Of a stretch of DNA of 55,777 bases, positions 18,511-28,377 are shown in pieces. The notes beneath the pieces are model-generated. The model was not told the origin of the DNA. It saw only the letters and a list, made by a program, of their open reading frames with translations, and made no database searches. Position 1 is the stretch's first letter. Every line of letters starts with the position of its first letter. Origin of the DNA: Parcubacteria group bacterium (GTDB lineage Bacteria; Patescibacteriota; Minisyncoccia; Phycocordibacterales; CALRBT01); assembly GCA_943354475.1 (NCBI GenBank), contig CALRBT010000005.1, positions 1 to 55,777 of the forward strand. Direction: 5' to 3'. Both the position numbers and the translations under genes were made by a program.

Positions 18511-20445
18511 TTAAGGGGTTACGTTTCCGTCAAATGTCTGTGCACCAACGTCTCCTGTGGTAGTAGTTAGTGTCTGTCCAAAGCCTTGAAGTTTTATCTT
18601 AGTAAACTGGTCTTCTCCAGTTACGACAGGATTCTTGATTACTTCAGGGGAACTCCCAATCTGACTAACACTTGGCAATATGGAAACCTGGAAAGCTGCC
18701 ACCCTCCCAACACTTCCCGTTTGCCTTAAGTCTCCGATATTCCACGTAACTGTTTTTGAATTCTGATCAAACGAGATGTCTTCACCTGCTGGATTTTTAA
18801 CCCCGAGCCATTTCACATAGTTTGGGAGTTGTGCTTCCACCCTAGTGCCTCGCACTATATTTGATGAATTGAGAACTGTAAAGTACACCGTGTACGTTGT
18901 CTCTTTTTCCGCCTTTGGAGGTATCGGACCGGTGTTGGTAAACGGTACGTTGAGGTGAGAAATCCTGGTGTTAAGCAAGAGCTGTGAAGAGAATTTGACT
19001 GTCTTTGAAGCGGTAGCGTTAATTTCCTCCGGTGCGTTCGTATCTCCTACTCGTCTTCCTTTGGCGCTAAGCGCAAGGGAAATTGAGGCATTCTTTAGTC
19101 CAGAAGAGCTCAGTGTCTGTATCGGAAGTGTTGCAAAGTTGAATGTCGCCCTTCCACTCTCTCCTGGTTCAATACGGGCAAGATTTGGAATATTGCTCTT
19201 GTCCCAAATGATTGAGTTACTGAGAGATTGATAGAAACCTTGGTTTGCCTCAACAGAGGCCTTATCAAGAGATGCTCCTGAAAAAGCGACTTGGATGGAT
19301 GCATCCAGAATTGGAGTTGGAAGATTATTACTCCAAGTGATTTCTCCGCGAATCATTTTACCAAAACTAGAAGCGTGTTCTGCCGCACCGTCGCCATCGA
19401 TAGTTAGGTCAACACCAAGAAAAGGTTTTTTAATGATAATTGATCTAGAAAGAGCAGTGAAGGTAGTTTCTAAATTCTTTTCGTTATCTTGACTTTGGAG
19501 TCCAGAAGAGAATTTGAAAATCCTCTCTTCTTCATCCTGGCCTTGGAGCGTCCCCACGAGGCGAATCGTCTTTGTCGTCCCTGGAGCAATGTCTCCAAGT
19601 GTCCAAATATTGTTATCAAAAGCTGGTTTTGGCGTCGCCTCCTTAAACTGGAAACCAAATGGATACTCTGCTTTAAGCAAAACGTTTTGCACAACAGATG
19701 TTGAGTTTGAGGTGATCGTAAAAGTAAAATCAAAAATCTGTCCTGCTGAAATTTCTGTAATAGAGTCGACTGCCACCCGTATCGGTGAAGCATTCATCAG
19801 AATGTCGTAATTAGCGGATTTTGAAAATGTTGCATTTGATCCACTCACTCGGTACTCAAGAAGAAGTCGTATCGTCCTCTTGTCGTTCTCTTCACCAAAA
19901 AGGACCGCTTTTTCGGTTCGTTGGATAATCGCCCCTGATGCCAAGTCACCAATCGTCTCAATACTGCGAGGAAGTGGTGTGGCAAGATTGGTGACACTAC
20001 GTGTGCCGTCTGGATATTCAACAGTCAGCTTTGCACCAAGGAGCGGTATACTATTTTTATTACGAAGCGTTACCGTGAAAGAGAGTGGTTCCCCTCCTCC
20101 AATTGAAATAGGTCCAGTAACACCAAGTTCGATTTTTTCGGCAGAAATTGTGTTTCCTTTTCCATAAAAAAGAAATCCTGAAAAGCCAAGTGCACCAACA
20201 AAAAAAATAACTGAAACAAATAGTAATTTTTGCATAAAGGTAAAGCGAGATGTCGTTGAGGGTTTCTCTGGTAATACCAGTTCCTCACGTCGCCATTCTT
20301 CGGCAACTCCATAACTCTTCTCGTGTAATTCTTCCGCATCAAATCTATCTCTCTCTACCCCTTTCTGTGAGTAGAGTCGTTTTTTCAGCTCTTCAATACG
20401 GCTTTTATCCTCATTTTGATTGGTGCGTCCAGGATTAGGTTCCAT
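18511..20445 (-). CDS. single-TM protein with tandem beta-sandwich (DUF11-like) domains
   Basis: TM near LLFVSVIFFVGALGFSGFLFYG; extracellular repeats such as FTVTLRNKNSIPLLGAKLTVEYP. Confidence 0.7.
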   Translation of the reverse strand: MEPNPGRTNQNEDKSRIEELKKRLYSQKGVERDRFDAEELHEKSYGVAEEWRREELVLPEKPSTTSRFTFMQKLLFVSVIFFVGALGFSGFLFYGKGNTISAEKIELGVTGPISIGGGEPLSFTVTLRNKNSIPLLGAKLTVEYPDGTRSVTNLATPLPRSIETIGDLASGAIIQRTEKAVLFGEENDKRTIRLLLEYRVSGSNATFSKSANYDILMNASPIRVAVDSITEISAGQIFDFTFTITSNSTSVVQNVLLKAEYPFGFQFKEATPKPAFDNNIWTLGDIAPGTTKTIRLVGTLQGQDEEERIFKFSSGLQSQDNEKNLETTFTALSRSIIIKKPFLGVDLTIDGDGAAEHASSFGKMIRGEITWSNNLPTPILDASIQVAFSGASLDKASVEANQGFYQSLSNSIIWDKSNIPNLARIEPGESGRATFNFATLPIQTLSSSGLKNASISLALSAKGRRVGDTNAPEEINATASKTVKFSSQLLLNTRISHLNVPFTNTGPIPPKAEKETTYTVYFTVLNSSNIVRGTRVEAQLPNYVKWLGVKNPAGEDISFDQNSKTVTWNIGDLRQTGSVGRVAAFQVSILPSVSQIGSSPEVIKNPVVTGEDQFTKIKLQGFGQTLTTTTGDVGAQTFDGNVTP

Positions 20446-20573
20446 GGAGAAAAGTATACCACAGGAGACAGAGGTTTTAGGGGATAGGTTATGGATATTA
20501 GAGCAAAGCCCAAAGGTAAACCACGTTTTAGTATTTTGGTTTTTGGTTCCAAACCTATACCCTATAGCCTAAT

Positions 20574-21167
20574 TTACAGATGACTCTCACGTAATGACTG
20601 ATTGATTTCAAAAAGCGCCTTCTCGTGACAAGTATTCATTTCATCAATAAGTATCCGATTAAAATGAGTAGCCTGTACGAATCGATCTAGCTCATTATTT
20701 GGCGCAAAGTAACCTAGATGATACAGAATCTTCATAATCATAATGTATTCAAAATTTCGCAATTCATCTTTTGAAAACATCTCTAGACTTAAAAAATCCA
20801 AACTACTTTCAAGGAGTGCGTACAGTTCAATCTGAGGTTCTTCTCCGTGAAGTAAACGTCGGAGTAGCGTAAAAAAGCGAACGATGAGCAGCCGCTCCTC
20901 TCGCCTTGTCTCAAAATTCTTCCAGACACTATCTGGATTACCTGCATTAATTAAGCGCCAGATTTCCTTGCCTCGGACCAATGAGACATCACTCTGACAA
21001 TAGTCCTGCAGAGAAAATCTCAGTTTTGATTTCAGATGTCTCGCTCCGGTCGCTTGGGCACTAAGAAGGCCGAACTCTTTGGTAAAGATGGTGAGAAAAC
21101 GATTTGCTTCGCCGGAGTTGGTTCCTGAGAGGATAAATGCCTTGGTATGGTAAATATGCCTGGACAT
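20574..21167 (-). CDS. recO: DNA repair protein RecO
   Basis: HTKAFILSGTNSGEANRFLTIFTKEFGLLSAQATGARHLKSKLRFSLQDY; overlaps ileS stop. Confidence 0.85.
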   Translation of the reverse strand: MSRHIYHTKAFILSGTNSGEANRFLTIFTKEFGLLSAQATGARHLKSKLRFSLQDYCQSDVSLVRGKEIWRLINAGNPDSVWKNFETRREERLLIVRFFTLLRRLLHGEEPQIELYALLESSLDFLSLEMFSKDELRNFEYIMIMKILYHLGYFAPNNELDRFVQATHFNRILIDEMNTCHEKALFEINQSLRESHL

Positions 21168-24100
21168 TACATCAATGTAACTTTGAACACGAAATCTCCA
21201 ACAAGAATTTCCCCACCGTCATTATCCCCATACTCAACAGCACTTGCTAATACCGTCCTTTTAATCTGTTCTTCAAATTTTTTCAACAATAATTGTCCCT
21301 CTTCTGTAGTGACAATTAACAACTTAACTTTATCATTTGGATTTAATCCTTTCTGCTTTCGCAATTCCTGAATTCCTCGAGTGAATTCACGGACATCTCC
21401 TTCCTCTTTAAGCTCTGGGGTAATTGTTACATCTAAGAAAACTGTGCGGTCTAATCCCTCACCACCAAAGGAAATATGTTTAACATTTAACTCATCTTTT
21501 ATTAACTCTAGCAATGCTTCATTTCCTTTTAGCGCTTGATTGTAGATCGTTAATTCCCCGAGTGGCTGCCTGACAACAATCTTTGCTCGCGATCTCGCCT
21601 CAAGTCCCAGTGTTACTAACTCTCTGACTTGCTTCATTTCATCAACAATATCAATCTTAAGATTTAATTTTGACTCTGGCCAACTAGCTAAGTGCACACT
21701 CTCGACCTCATCTTCAGTCTTAAGCTCAAGATAAAGATACTCAGCAAAGAATGGCATAGACGGTGCCATCAATTTTGCATACTCCTTGAGCACAAATTGT
21801 AGCGTACTCAAGGCTTTCTGTTTGTCCGCCAAATCATCGCCCTTGAGTCGATCCCTTGATCTGCGCAAATACCACACCGAAAGATCATCAACGAAAGCCA
21901 TCAGTGGTCTTGTCGCCCTATCTAGTTCATAAACCTCCATACCAGAGGTGACTTCGAGAATGAGTTGGTTGAGTCTTACTAATATCCAACGATCAAGGAC
22001 ATTATCTGATGTGTCTGAGGCGTCAACTGAAGCATCTTTGTAGAGCTTGTAAAACGAGAGAACGTTATCGAGCTTGCCAATAACCTTGTTAGCGGCTTCG
22101 GCAACCCCCTTCTCAAAGAAGTTAAGGTCTTCTGATTTCATCAATTGAGACGAGAGAAGATAATACCTCATCGCGTCAACTCCATATTTATCAAAAAGAA
22201 GTTGTGGATCAGGAAAATTATTTTTAGACTTAGACATTTTCTGACCATCTTCAGCAAGAATTGTTCCTGTAGTTACCACATTCTTAAACGACACCTTATC
22301 GAAAAGTAGTACAGAGAGGGTGTGTAGGTAATAGAACCACGTGCGTGTTTGTGCTATATACTCCGCGATAAAGTCAGCTGGGAAGTTATCATGGAACCAT
22401 TCCTTCCTCTCGAACGGATAATGATTGGCGGCAAATGGCATTGCACCCGACTCAAACCAACAATCAAAGACTTCTGGAGTTCTCGTCATGTCGCCTCCAC
22501 AGTCACAGCTAAGTGATACCTCATCGATATAAGGTCGGTGAAGATCTAGCTCATAATTTCCATTGTGTGGACGCACAGTAAATGACAGCAGTTGAATTTC
22601 ACCATTCTTGATAAAGTCACCATCTTTGCCCCACAACTCTATTGCCTTTTGAGCATCAAGTGCAGCTGCAACAGCCTGTATAAGCCAGCCAACGTATTCG
22701 TGTCCAACAATTAAAATATTTTTGTTTTTGTACTTTGTGTCTATTTCATAAAGAAATTCTCCGAGTCGCTTTTTCATTTGGAGAAGATTCTCTCCTCCTT
22801 CTGGTACTTTTGTAAATCGCTCCTCGTAATCTTTGAAGAAATTATGGTACTCGTCAACTGACTTTCCATCAAACTCACCGGTATTGATTTCACTCAAACG
22901 ACTATCGGTAACGACAGAGTCAGTCTCCAGACCTAATTCTCTTGCAACAATTTCTGCCGTCTCTTGGGTGCGCAAAAACGGAGAGACAAAAACCATATCA
23001 ATCTTTTTCTCTTTGAGAAGAGCGCTTGATTCGAGCACTTGTTCCTTCCCTTTTTCTGTAAGATGAGCGACTCCGGGAGTTTTTGAATCAACGACTTTTT
23101 TTACATTACTTTCAGCTTCGCCATGTCGCATTACAAAATATTGATTACCAGTCTTCCTAGTCAGGTCTCCGAGTTCATCAACAGAGGCGACGAATATTTG
23201 TTTGTGACAGGATGCACACCTCCAAATTGGTAATGGGGATGCCCAATAACGATTTCTTGAAATATTCCAGTCAGGTGCTCCTTGAACAATATTTTTAAAA
23301 CGCCCCTCCTTTAGATGTCCTGGTACCCAGTTTATCTTTTCATTAAGTCCTACTATGTTTTCCTTCTTCTTATTTACAGCCACAAACCATGCTGGAATTG
23401 CATAGTAATAAAGCGGTGTCTCACACCTAAAACAGTGTGGATATGAGTGAATGATCTTTTCTTTTGCAAAAAGATATCCTCGATGCGCAAGACTTTTTAT
23501 TATCTCAATATCAGTTCTCTGATGATCATCCTTGGGTTTAATCAGTAATCCTTTAAAATCAACAACTTCGTCTTTGAAACGTCCATCGTCCCCGACATGC
23601 CAAACAATGGGAATGTTTTTTTCCTTTGCAAGTTCCATATCTTCTTCCCCGTATGCTGGAGCTAGGTGCACAATTCCTGTCCCACTATCATCTGCAACAT
23701 ACGGAGCACTGTACACCTTCCAGGCATTTTCTTTATTTGGAAAGTTCTTGTCTAGAAAATAATCAAAAACTGGCTTGTACGATTTTCCTACGATCTCTTT
23801 ACCCTTGAATGTACTGACAATATTTGCGCCGTCAGGAAACACTTTATCAAGTAGTTTCTTACCAACAATGTACATTCCACCATCAGCTGAGACTTTCACA
23901 TATTCAATTTCTTCACCAACAGCGGCCGCCATATTTCCTGGAAGTGTCCACGGAGTAGTCGTCCACGCCAAGAGATAGGTTCCTGGTTCATCAACCAATT
24001 CAAATTTAACGGTTACTGAAATATCTGTAATATCCTTATAACTATTATCCATAGCAATTTCAGAATTTGCTATAGGTGTTTCGCAACGAGGGCAGTATGG

Positions 24101-24652
24101 CAATACTCTTGTTCCTTCATAGACTAGTCCTTTTTTGTTTAGCTCGCCAAGAGCATACCAAACTGACTCTATATACGAGTTATCCATTGTTTTGTATGAG
24201 CCATCAAAATCAACCCATCTACCCATTCTGTCAACGGTTTTTTTCCAATCGTGAACAAAGGTTAACACCTTACTTCGAGCGTAATCATTAAACTTTCCAA
24301 TGCCATAAGCTTCAATTTCTTTTTTCCCAGAAATTTTTAAATCTTTCTCAACAATATTTTCTATAGGTAGCCCGTGGCAATCCCATCCCCAACGACGTTC
24401 GACATATTTACCTCGCATTGTTTGATAACGTGGAACGGCATCTTTAATAGTACTGGCCAGAATGTGTCCATAGTGAGGCAACCCTGTAGCGAATGGTGGA
24501 CCATCATAAAAAACGTAAGAATTCTGAGGATCATTTTTCTTAAGCGACTTTTCAAAAATCTTGTTATCATCCCAAAATTTCAAAATCTCCTCCTCCCGCA
24601 GAGCGCCAGCGCTTTTCTCCACTTTTTCTGTTTGGTCTTTATTTTGAGCCAT
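21167..24652 (-). CDS. ileS: isoleucyl-tRNA synthetase with inserted histidine-phosphatase (PGAM-like) domain
   Basis: GLPHYGHILASTIKD and KMSKSKNNFPDP signatures; insert at ~22546-23146 with VMRHGEAESN, SPFLRTQETAEIV, NILIVGHEY. Confidence 0.95.
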   Translation of the reverse strand: MAQNKDQTEKVEKSAGALREEEILKFWDDNKIFEKSLKKNDPQNSYVFYDGPPFATGLPHYGHILASTIKDAVPRYQTMRGKYVERRWGWDCHGLPIENIVEKDLKISGKKEIEAYGIGKFNDYARSKVLTFVHDWKKTVDRMGRWVDFDGSYKTMDNSYIESVWYALGELNKKGLVYEGTRVLPYCPRCETPIANSEIAMDNSYKDITDISVTVKFELVDEPGTYLLAWTTTPWTLPGNMAAAVGEEIEYVKVSADGGMYIVGKKLLDKVFPDGANIVSTFKGKEIVGKSYKPVFDYFLDKNFPNKENAWKVYSAPYVADDSGTGIVHLAPAYGEEDMELAKEKNIPIVWHVGDDGRFKDEVVDFKGLLIKPKDDHQRTDIEIIKSLAHRGYLFAKEKIIHSYPHCFRCETPLYYYAIPAWFVAVNKKKENIVGLNEKINWVPGHLKEGRFKNIVQGAPDWNISRNRYWASPLPIWRCASCHKQIFVASVDELGDLTRKTGNQYFVMRHGEAESNVKKVVDSKTPGVAHLTEKGKEQVLESSALLKEKKIDMVFVSPFLRTQETAEIVARELGLETDSVVTDSRLSEINTGEFDGKSVDEYHNFFKDYEERFTKVPEGGENLLQMKKRLGEFLYEIDTKYKNKNILIVGHEYVGWLIQAVAAALDAQKAIELWGKDGDFIKNGEIQLLSFTVRPHNGNYELDLHRPYIDEVSLSCDCGGDMTRTPEVFDCWFESGAMPFAANHYPFERKEWFHDNFPADFIAEYIAQTRTWFYYLHTLSVLLFDKVSFKNVVTTGTILAEDGQKMSKSKNNFPDPQLLFDKYGVDAMRYYLLSSQLMKSEDLNFFEKGVAEAANKVIGKLDNVLSFYKLYKDASVDASDTSDNVLDRWILVRLNQLILEVTSGMEVYELDRATRPLMAFVDDLSVWYLRRSRDRLKGDDLADKQKALSTLQFVLKEYAKLMAPSMPFFAEYLYLELKTEDEVESVHLASWPESKLNLKIDIVDEMKQVRELVTLGLEARSRAKIVVRQPLGELTIYNQALKGNEALLELIKDELNVKHISFGGEGLDRTVFLDVTITPELKEEGDVREFTRGIQELRKQKGLNPNDKVKLLIVTTEEGQLLLKKFEEQIKRTVLASAVEYGDNDGGEILVGDFVFKVTLM

Positions 24653-24694
24653 AAGTAATCCTCATACTATCACTTTTGTCCTTACACGCAAAAA

Positions 24695-24714
24695 GATCGC
24701 CCTCACGGGCGATC
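24695..24714. terminator. hairpin GATCGCCC-TCAC-GGGCGATC
   Basis: 8-bp perfect stem between ileS and the 24703 ORF. Confidence 0.65.
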
Positions 24715-24993
24715 CCCCACAAAAAAATCCGTGGTTACCGAAAGACTTCCTGTATGGCTAGCTTCCAGGAGTACTTCAAGTTCGGCCAGTATAGGGTCTC
24801 CTTCAACAAGAGGGTTCCGAATAGTCACCGGCTCTGTGTTTAGAGCACAATCTGCCCAAACCAAGACTGGAAGTCTCCTCGGGGATAAGAATCCGTCCAA
24901 ACGACCTATTGCCTCAATAAGTCCGGTGATTGAAGTAACGGGGCGATATAAGACGTCTACCCTTTTACCATTTGGCACGATGTAACCCTCCAT
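24703..24993 (-). CDS. small orphan protein
   Basis: Strong SD GGAGGG; the ORF ATG overlaps it, so the true start may be GTG at ~24978. Confidence 0.55.
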   Translation of the reverse strand: MEGYIVPNGKRVDVLYRPVTSITGLIEAIGRLDGFLSPRRLPVLVWADCALNTEPVTIRNPLVEGDPILAELEVLLEASHTGSLSVTTDFFVGDRP

Positions 24994-25046
24994 TCACGGT
25001 GATCAATTTTACCTGTTCCCCATATTACTTATTTTTAAAATATTTA

Positions 25047-25475
25047 CTACTTCCCCGAACTTCCAAATCCTCGCTCACCACGAACACTCTCTTCAAGTTC
25101 CAAGACTTCTACAATCTCTACTTCTTCAGATTTTTGAATAATCATTTGTGCCACCTTTTCTCCTTTTTTGAATGTATGGGTAACTTTTGAAAGATTAATA
25201 ATCCCTACCAACACCTCACCTCGATATCCGGAATCAACCACACCCCCAAGCGTCTTTAGTCCATTCTTGATTGCAAGTCCGCTCTTATCCCAAATAAGTC
25301 CCACATATCCAAAGGGAACTTCCACCGCCAAACCGGTGGCAATCCCCTTGCGCTCGCCTGGCTCTATGACCACATCTTCACGACTTAGCAAATCAAATGC
25401 GGCATCTCCTATATAAGCATAGGTCGGTAGTGGCAACTCTTTATCTAACCTTTTTATTTTTAAAACCAGATTCAT
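25047..25475 (-). CDS. dut: dUTP diphosphatase
   Basis: PTYAYIGDAAFDLLSREDVVIEPGER, DKSGLAIKNGLKTLGGVVDSGYRGEVLV, RGERGFGSSGK. Confidence 0.95.
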   Translation of the reverse strand: MNLVLKIKRLDKELPLPTYAYIGDAAFDLLSREDVVIEPGERKGIATGLAVEVPFGYVGLIWDKSGLAIKNGLKTLGGVVDSGYRGEVLVGIINLSKVTHTFKKGEKVAQMIIQKSEEVEIVEVLELEESVRGERGFGSSGK

Positions 25476-26665
25476 TATTTTTTCTTACTCATTTCTTTTC
25501 GCAAAATCACGTCAATCTTCTCCGCAATCTTTTTCATATCCTTTTCTTTCTTCCCACGAGTTGTCTCAGCAGGAGTTCCAATTCTGATTCCTGAAGGATC
25601 CATCGGGCTACGGGTATCAAAGGGAATCGTGTTTTTATTGACAATAATGTCGTTTTTCTCTAACACATCCGTTGCGTCCTTACCGCCAATCCCCTTTCCA
25701 TCCATCCAAGTATCAACCAAGATCAAGTGACTGTCCGTCCCCCCTGAGACAATACGCCAGCCGAGTCCTGCCAAGCTCGCTGACAGTTCTTTGGCATTGG
25801 CAATAATCTGCTTTGCATAAATCTTAAATGCTGGAGTTGCTGCTTCTCCGAGCGCGACTGCGACCGCTGCAATCTGATTTAAATGTGGACCACCCTGCAT
25901 ACCAGGGAAAATTGCTTTATCAATCAAGATATCGATATTCCTTGAATCTTTCTTTGAGAAAATTAGGGCACTGCGTGGACCGCGCAATGTCTTGTGTACG
26001 GTAGTCATCACCACATCAGCGTATGGAAACGGCGATGGATAAACACCACCTGCAACCAAACCACCCAAGTGCGACATATCAACGAGTAGGTATGCTCCCA
26101 CTGAATCTGCAATTTCTCTAAATTTTTTAAAATCAATCTTGCGTGGATAGGCAGTAAATCCTGCGACAATGATATCTGGTTTATGCTCAAGAGCTATTTT
26201 CGAAATCTCCTCGTAATTAATTACTTCTGTTTTTTTATCGACACCGTAAGGAACCTGCTTCCAGAATTTACCCGTTATTGAAACCTTGTGTCCGTGCGTA
26301 AGATGCCCGCCGTGATCGAGACTCATTCCCATAATCTTGCCGCCAGTCGGCACGAGTGCGAGATAAACTGCGACGTTTGCAGGAGAGCCAGAGAGTGCTT
26401 GTACGTTAACCGCCCAACTGTTCGGAGAGAGCTTAAAGAGTTTCAGAGCTCTCGCCTTTGCCAAGTCCTCCACTTTGTCCGTCACGGAGTTGCCCGCATA
26501 GTAACGTTTGTGCGGATAGCCTTCAGCATATTTGTTGGTAAGCTCGGAGCCAAGAGCTTGAAGTACATCTCTCGAGACGTAATTCTCTGACGCAATGAGA
26601 TTAATCACCTTCTTTGAGCGAGCTGATTCTTCTTTGATTAATTTTTCGATTTGTTTGTCTTTCAT
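25475..26665 (-). CDS. glyA: serine hydroxymethyltransferase
   Basis: KVINLIASENYVSRDVLQALGSELTNKYAEGYPHKRYYAG; VVMTTVHKTLRGPRSALIFSKK. Confidence 0.97.
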   Translation of the reverse strand: MKDKQIEKLIKEESARSKKVINLIASENYVSRDVLQALGSELTNKYAEGYPHKRYYAGNSVTDKVEDLAKARALKLFKLSPNSWAVNVQALSGSPANVAVYLALVPTGGKIMGMSLDHGGHLTHGHKVSITGKFWKQVPYGVDKKTEVINYEEISKIALEHKPDIIVAGFTAYPRKIDFKKFREIADSVGAYLLVDMSHLGGLVAGGVYPSPFPYADVVMTTVHKTLRGPRSALIFSKKDSRNIDILIDKAIFPGMQGGPHLNQIAAVAVALGEAATPAFKIYAKQIIANAKELSASLAGLGWRIVSGGTDSHLILVDTWMDGKGIGGKDATDVLEKNDIIVNKNTIPFDTRSPMDPSGIRIGTPAETTRGKKEKDMKKIAEKIDVILRKEMSKKK

Positions 26666-26766
26666 GGGAAATTTCGTTAGCCTTGATTGGCTAGATAATA
26701 CCATAAAATTGGAAAAGCCCGGCGAAAGCTAGGCTTTCCCGGACCTTTTATGTATTTTGACTAAAA

Positions 26767-27183
26767 CTAGGTTGTTGTTTCAGAATCCAGTCCGAGGTCT
26801 TTTTCGAGTGCGATGAGCTCGGATACGGTCTCTGCCAAACGATCATTCAGATTAGCTGCTTCGGCTTCAAGTTCTGACTTTTGTCTTAGTAGTTCCATAT
26901 GTCTGTTCAACTTAACCGTGCGTTCTTTGCGCAAATTACGACTAGCTCCTCGTAGAGCCTTAATCCAATCTGATGCGAGACCGTCAGGAGGACACTCCCG
27001 CAAAAGATCTTCCGCCGATAAAGTGTTTTCTTCTGTTTTTGGAACTTCGTCGCAAGCATCCATTGCGAACTCGACGCACTCATTACAAATAAAGACCGTC
27101 GGCCCAGCGATGAGTTTACTCACTTTTTCCCCGGACTTGTCACAGAATGAGCAATGCAGTGTATCCTTGGCGAAGTGTGCCAT
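26767..27183 (-). CDS. stand-alone ClpX-type C4 zinc-finger protein with coiled-coil tail (no AAA+ domain)
   Basis: [38 protein letters not shown]; strong SD GGAGGA. Confidence 0.85.
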   Translation of the reverse strand: MAHFAKDTLHCSFCDKSGEKVSKLIAGPTVFICNECVEFAMDACDEVPKTEENTLSAEDLLRECPPDGLASDWIKALRGASRNLRKERTVKLNRHMELLRQKSELEAEAANLNDRLAETVSELIALEKDLGLDSETTT

Positions 27184-27292
27184 TTCTTAGTCCTCCATTC
27201 CCATGATTGGCATTCTAATTCACAGAATGGTGTAAAATAGCGAGTCTGTCAAGCCTACGATTCCTCTCTAAAAAACGGTATAGTTTACTCAA

Positions 27293-28195
27293 ATGAAGCA
27301 CGACCTCAAACTCAAAAATGTCCTCTCAATGAAAGAGTTGGAAAAAAGTATGCGTAATATTGTGTTTCGAGGACTCTATAACAAAGCGGGTGAGAAAATA
27401 AAGCCCTATGAAAACGCTACATTTAGTCTAGCCAAAGTCCACCCACCCAAAGCCATCGGTATACCTGCCGAGGTACGCATTGGTTCAAAGCGAGAGTTTC
27501 TCTTTACCCCACAGCCGACGGTCTATCAAAACCAAATCGAAATAATGGAGACTGTTGACGATTTTCTTAAAACAAAAGGGATGACGCTCACCAACCTTAA
27601 AGGAGCGGTTGAATATTCATGGGAGGGACGAGGAGATTTTCACATCCTTCCACCAATCATTGAAAAACATACTTACGATCTCAAGGAAGGCTTTATTAAC
27701 CTTGAGAAGCTCTCTTCTCGTTTTGGCGGAATGTACGTTCGTGATGCACGAGGAAACATGCACCATCTCTCGGACAGGGAGTTACATGGATTCTATATTG
27801 ATGAAGTAAGCAACCTCAGCTCACTTGAGGTATTTAACTCCAACGCACCACTCATCAACTACGGACTGCCTTATAGCGGAGAACATGACTTCTATATCAT
27901 TTGTGATGGAACACACCGCATTGACTACGCACTTGAGAAGTTAAACAAACCAATCACCGTCATCTTGGTTGAACCAAAAGTAAAATCAAAGCCTCTCATC
28001 CCCTACTACGCGTTCCCCGTACCCCTTCGTCCCACCATCAGACTCTCGAGTAAAAAAGCAGAGAAAATGTTTTACCGACTTGAACGGGACAAAATCCATT
28101 TACTCAACGATTACATTAAAAAGACACTTCACTATGATTGGGAAATTGTAGGGTTACAGGTTAGTAAGTTACGAAGCAATGTCGAAATTTTTTAA
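27293..28195 (+). CDS. hypothetical protein with ParB/sulfiredoxin-like motif
   Basis: DFYIICDGTHRIDYALEKLNKPITVILVE resembles the DGxHRxxA signature; otherwise unassigned. Confidence 0.55.
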   Translation: MKHDLKLKNVLSMKELEKSMRNIVFRGLYNKAGEKIKPYENATFSLAKVHPPKAIGIPAEVRIGSKREFLFTPQPTVYQNQIEIMETVDDFLKTKGMTLTNLKGAVEYSWEGRGDFHILPPIIEKHTYDLKEGFINLEKLSSRFGGMYVRDARGNMHHLSDRELHGFYIDEVSNLSSLEVFNSNAPLINYGLPYSGEHDFYIICDGTHRIDYALEKLNKPITVILVEPKVKSKPLIPYYAFPVPLRPTIRLSSKKAEKMFYRLERDKIHLLNDYIKKTLHYDWEIVGLQVSKLRSNVEIF

Positions 28196-28216
28196 ATTCG
28201 TACATTTGGCGCATTT

Positions 28217-28356
28217 CTTTCAGCAGAAAGACCTCATTGAGCACAATGACCTACTGGGTACTTGGTCGTGTCGCTTCACTCATTTGCTCCCGCAGAGTAG
28301 ATTCACCTACACTTTGGTCGCAAGCTTCGTTCACTCCTCTTTTAGCAAAAAGACCT
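28217..28356. repeat. three 18-nt hairpin units NNNNN-AGCA-N'N'N'N'N'-ACCT
   Basis: 28217-28234 CTTTCAGCAGAAAGACCT, 28235-28252 CATTGAGCACAATGACCT, 28339-28356 CTTTTAGCAAAAAGACCT. Confidence 0.75.
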
Positions 28357-28377
28357 ACCCGGTAGAACTGCATCCAA

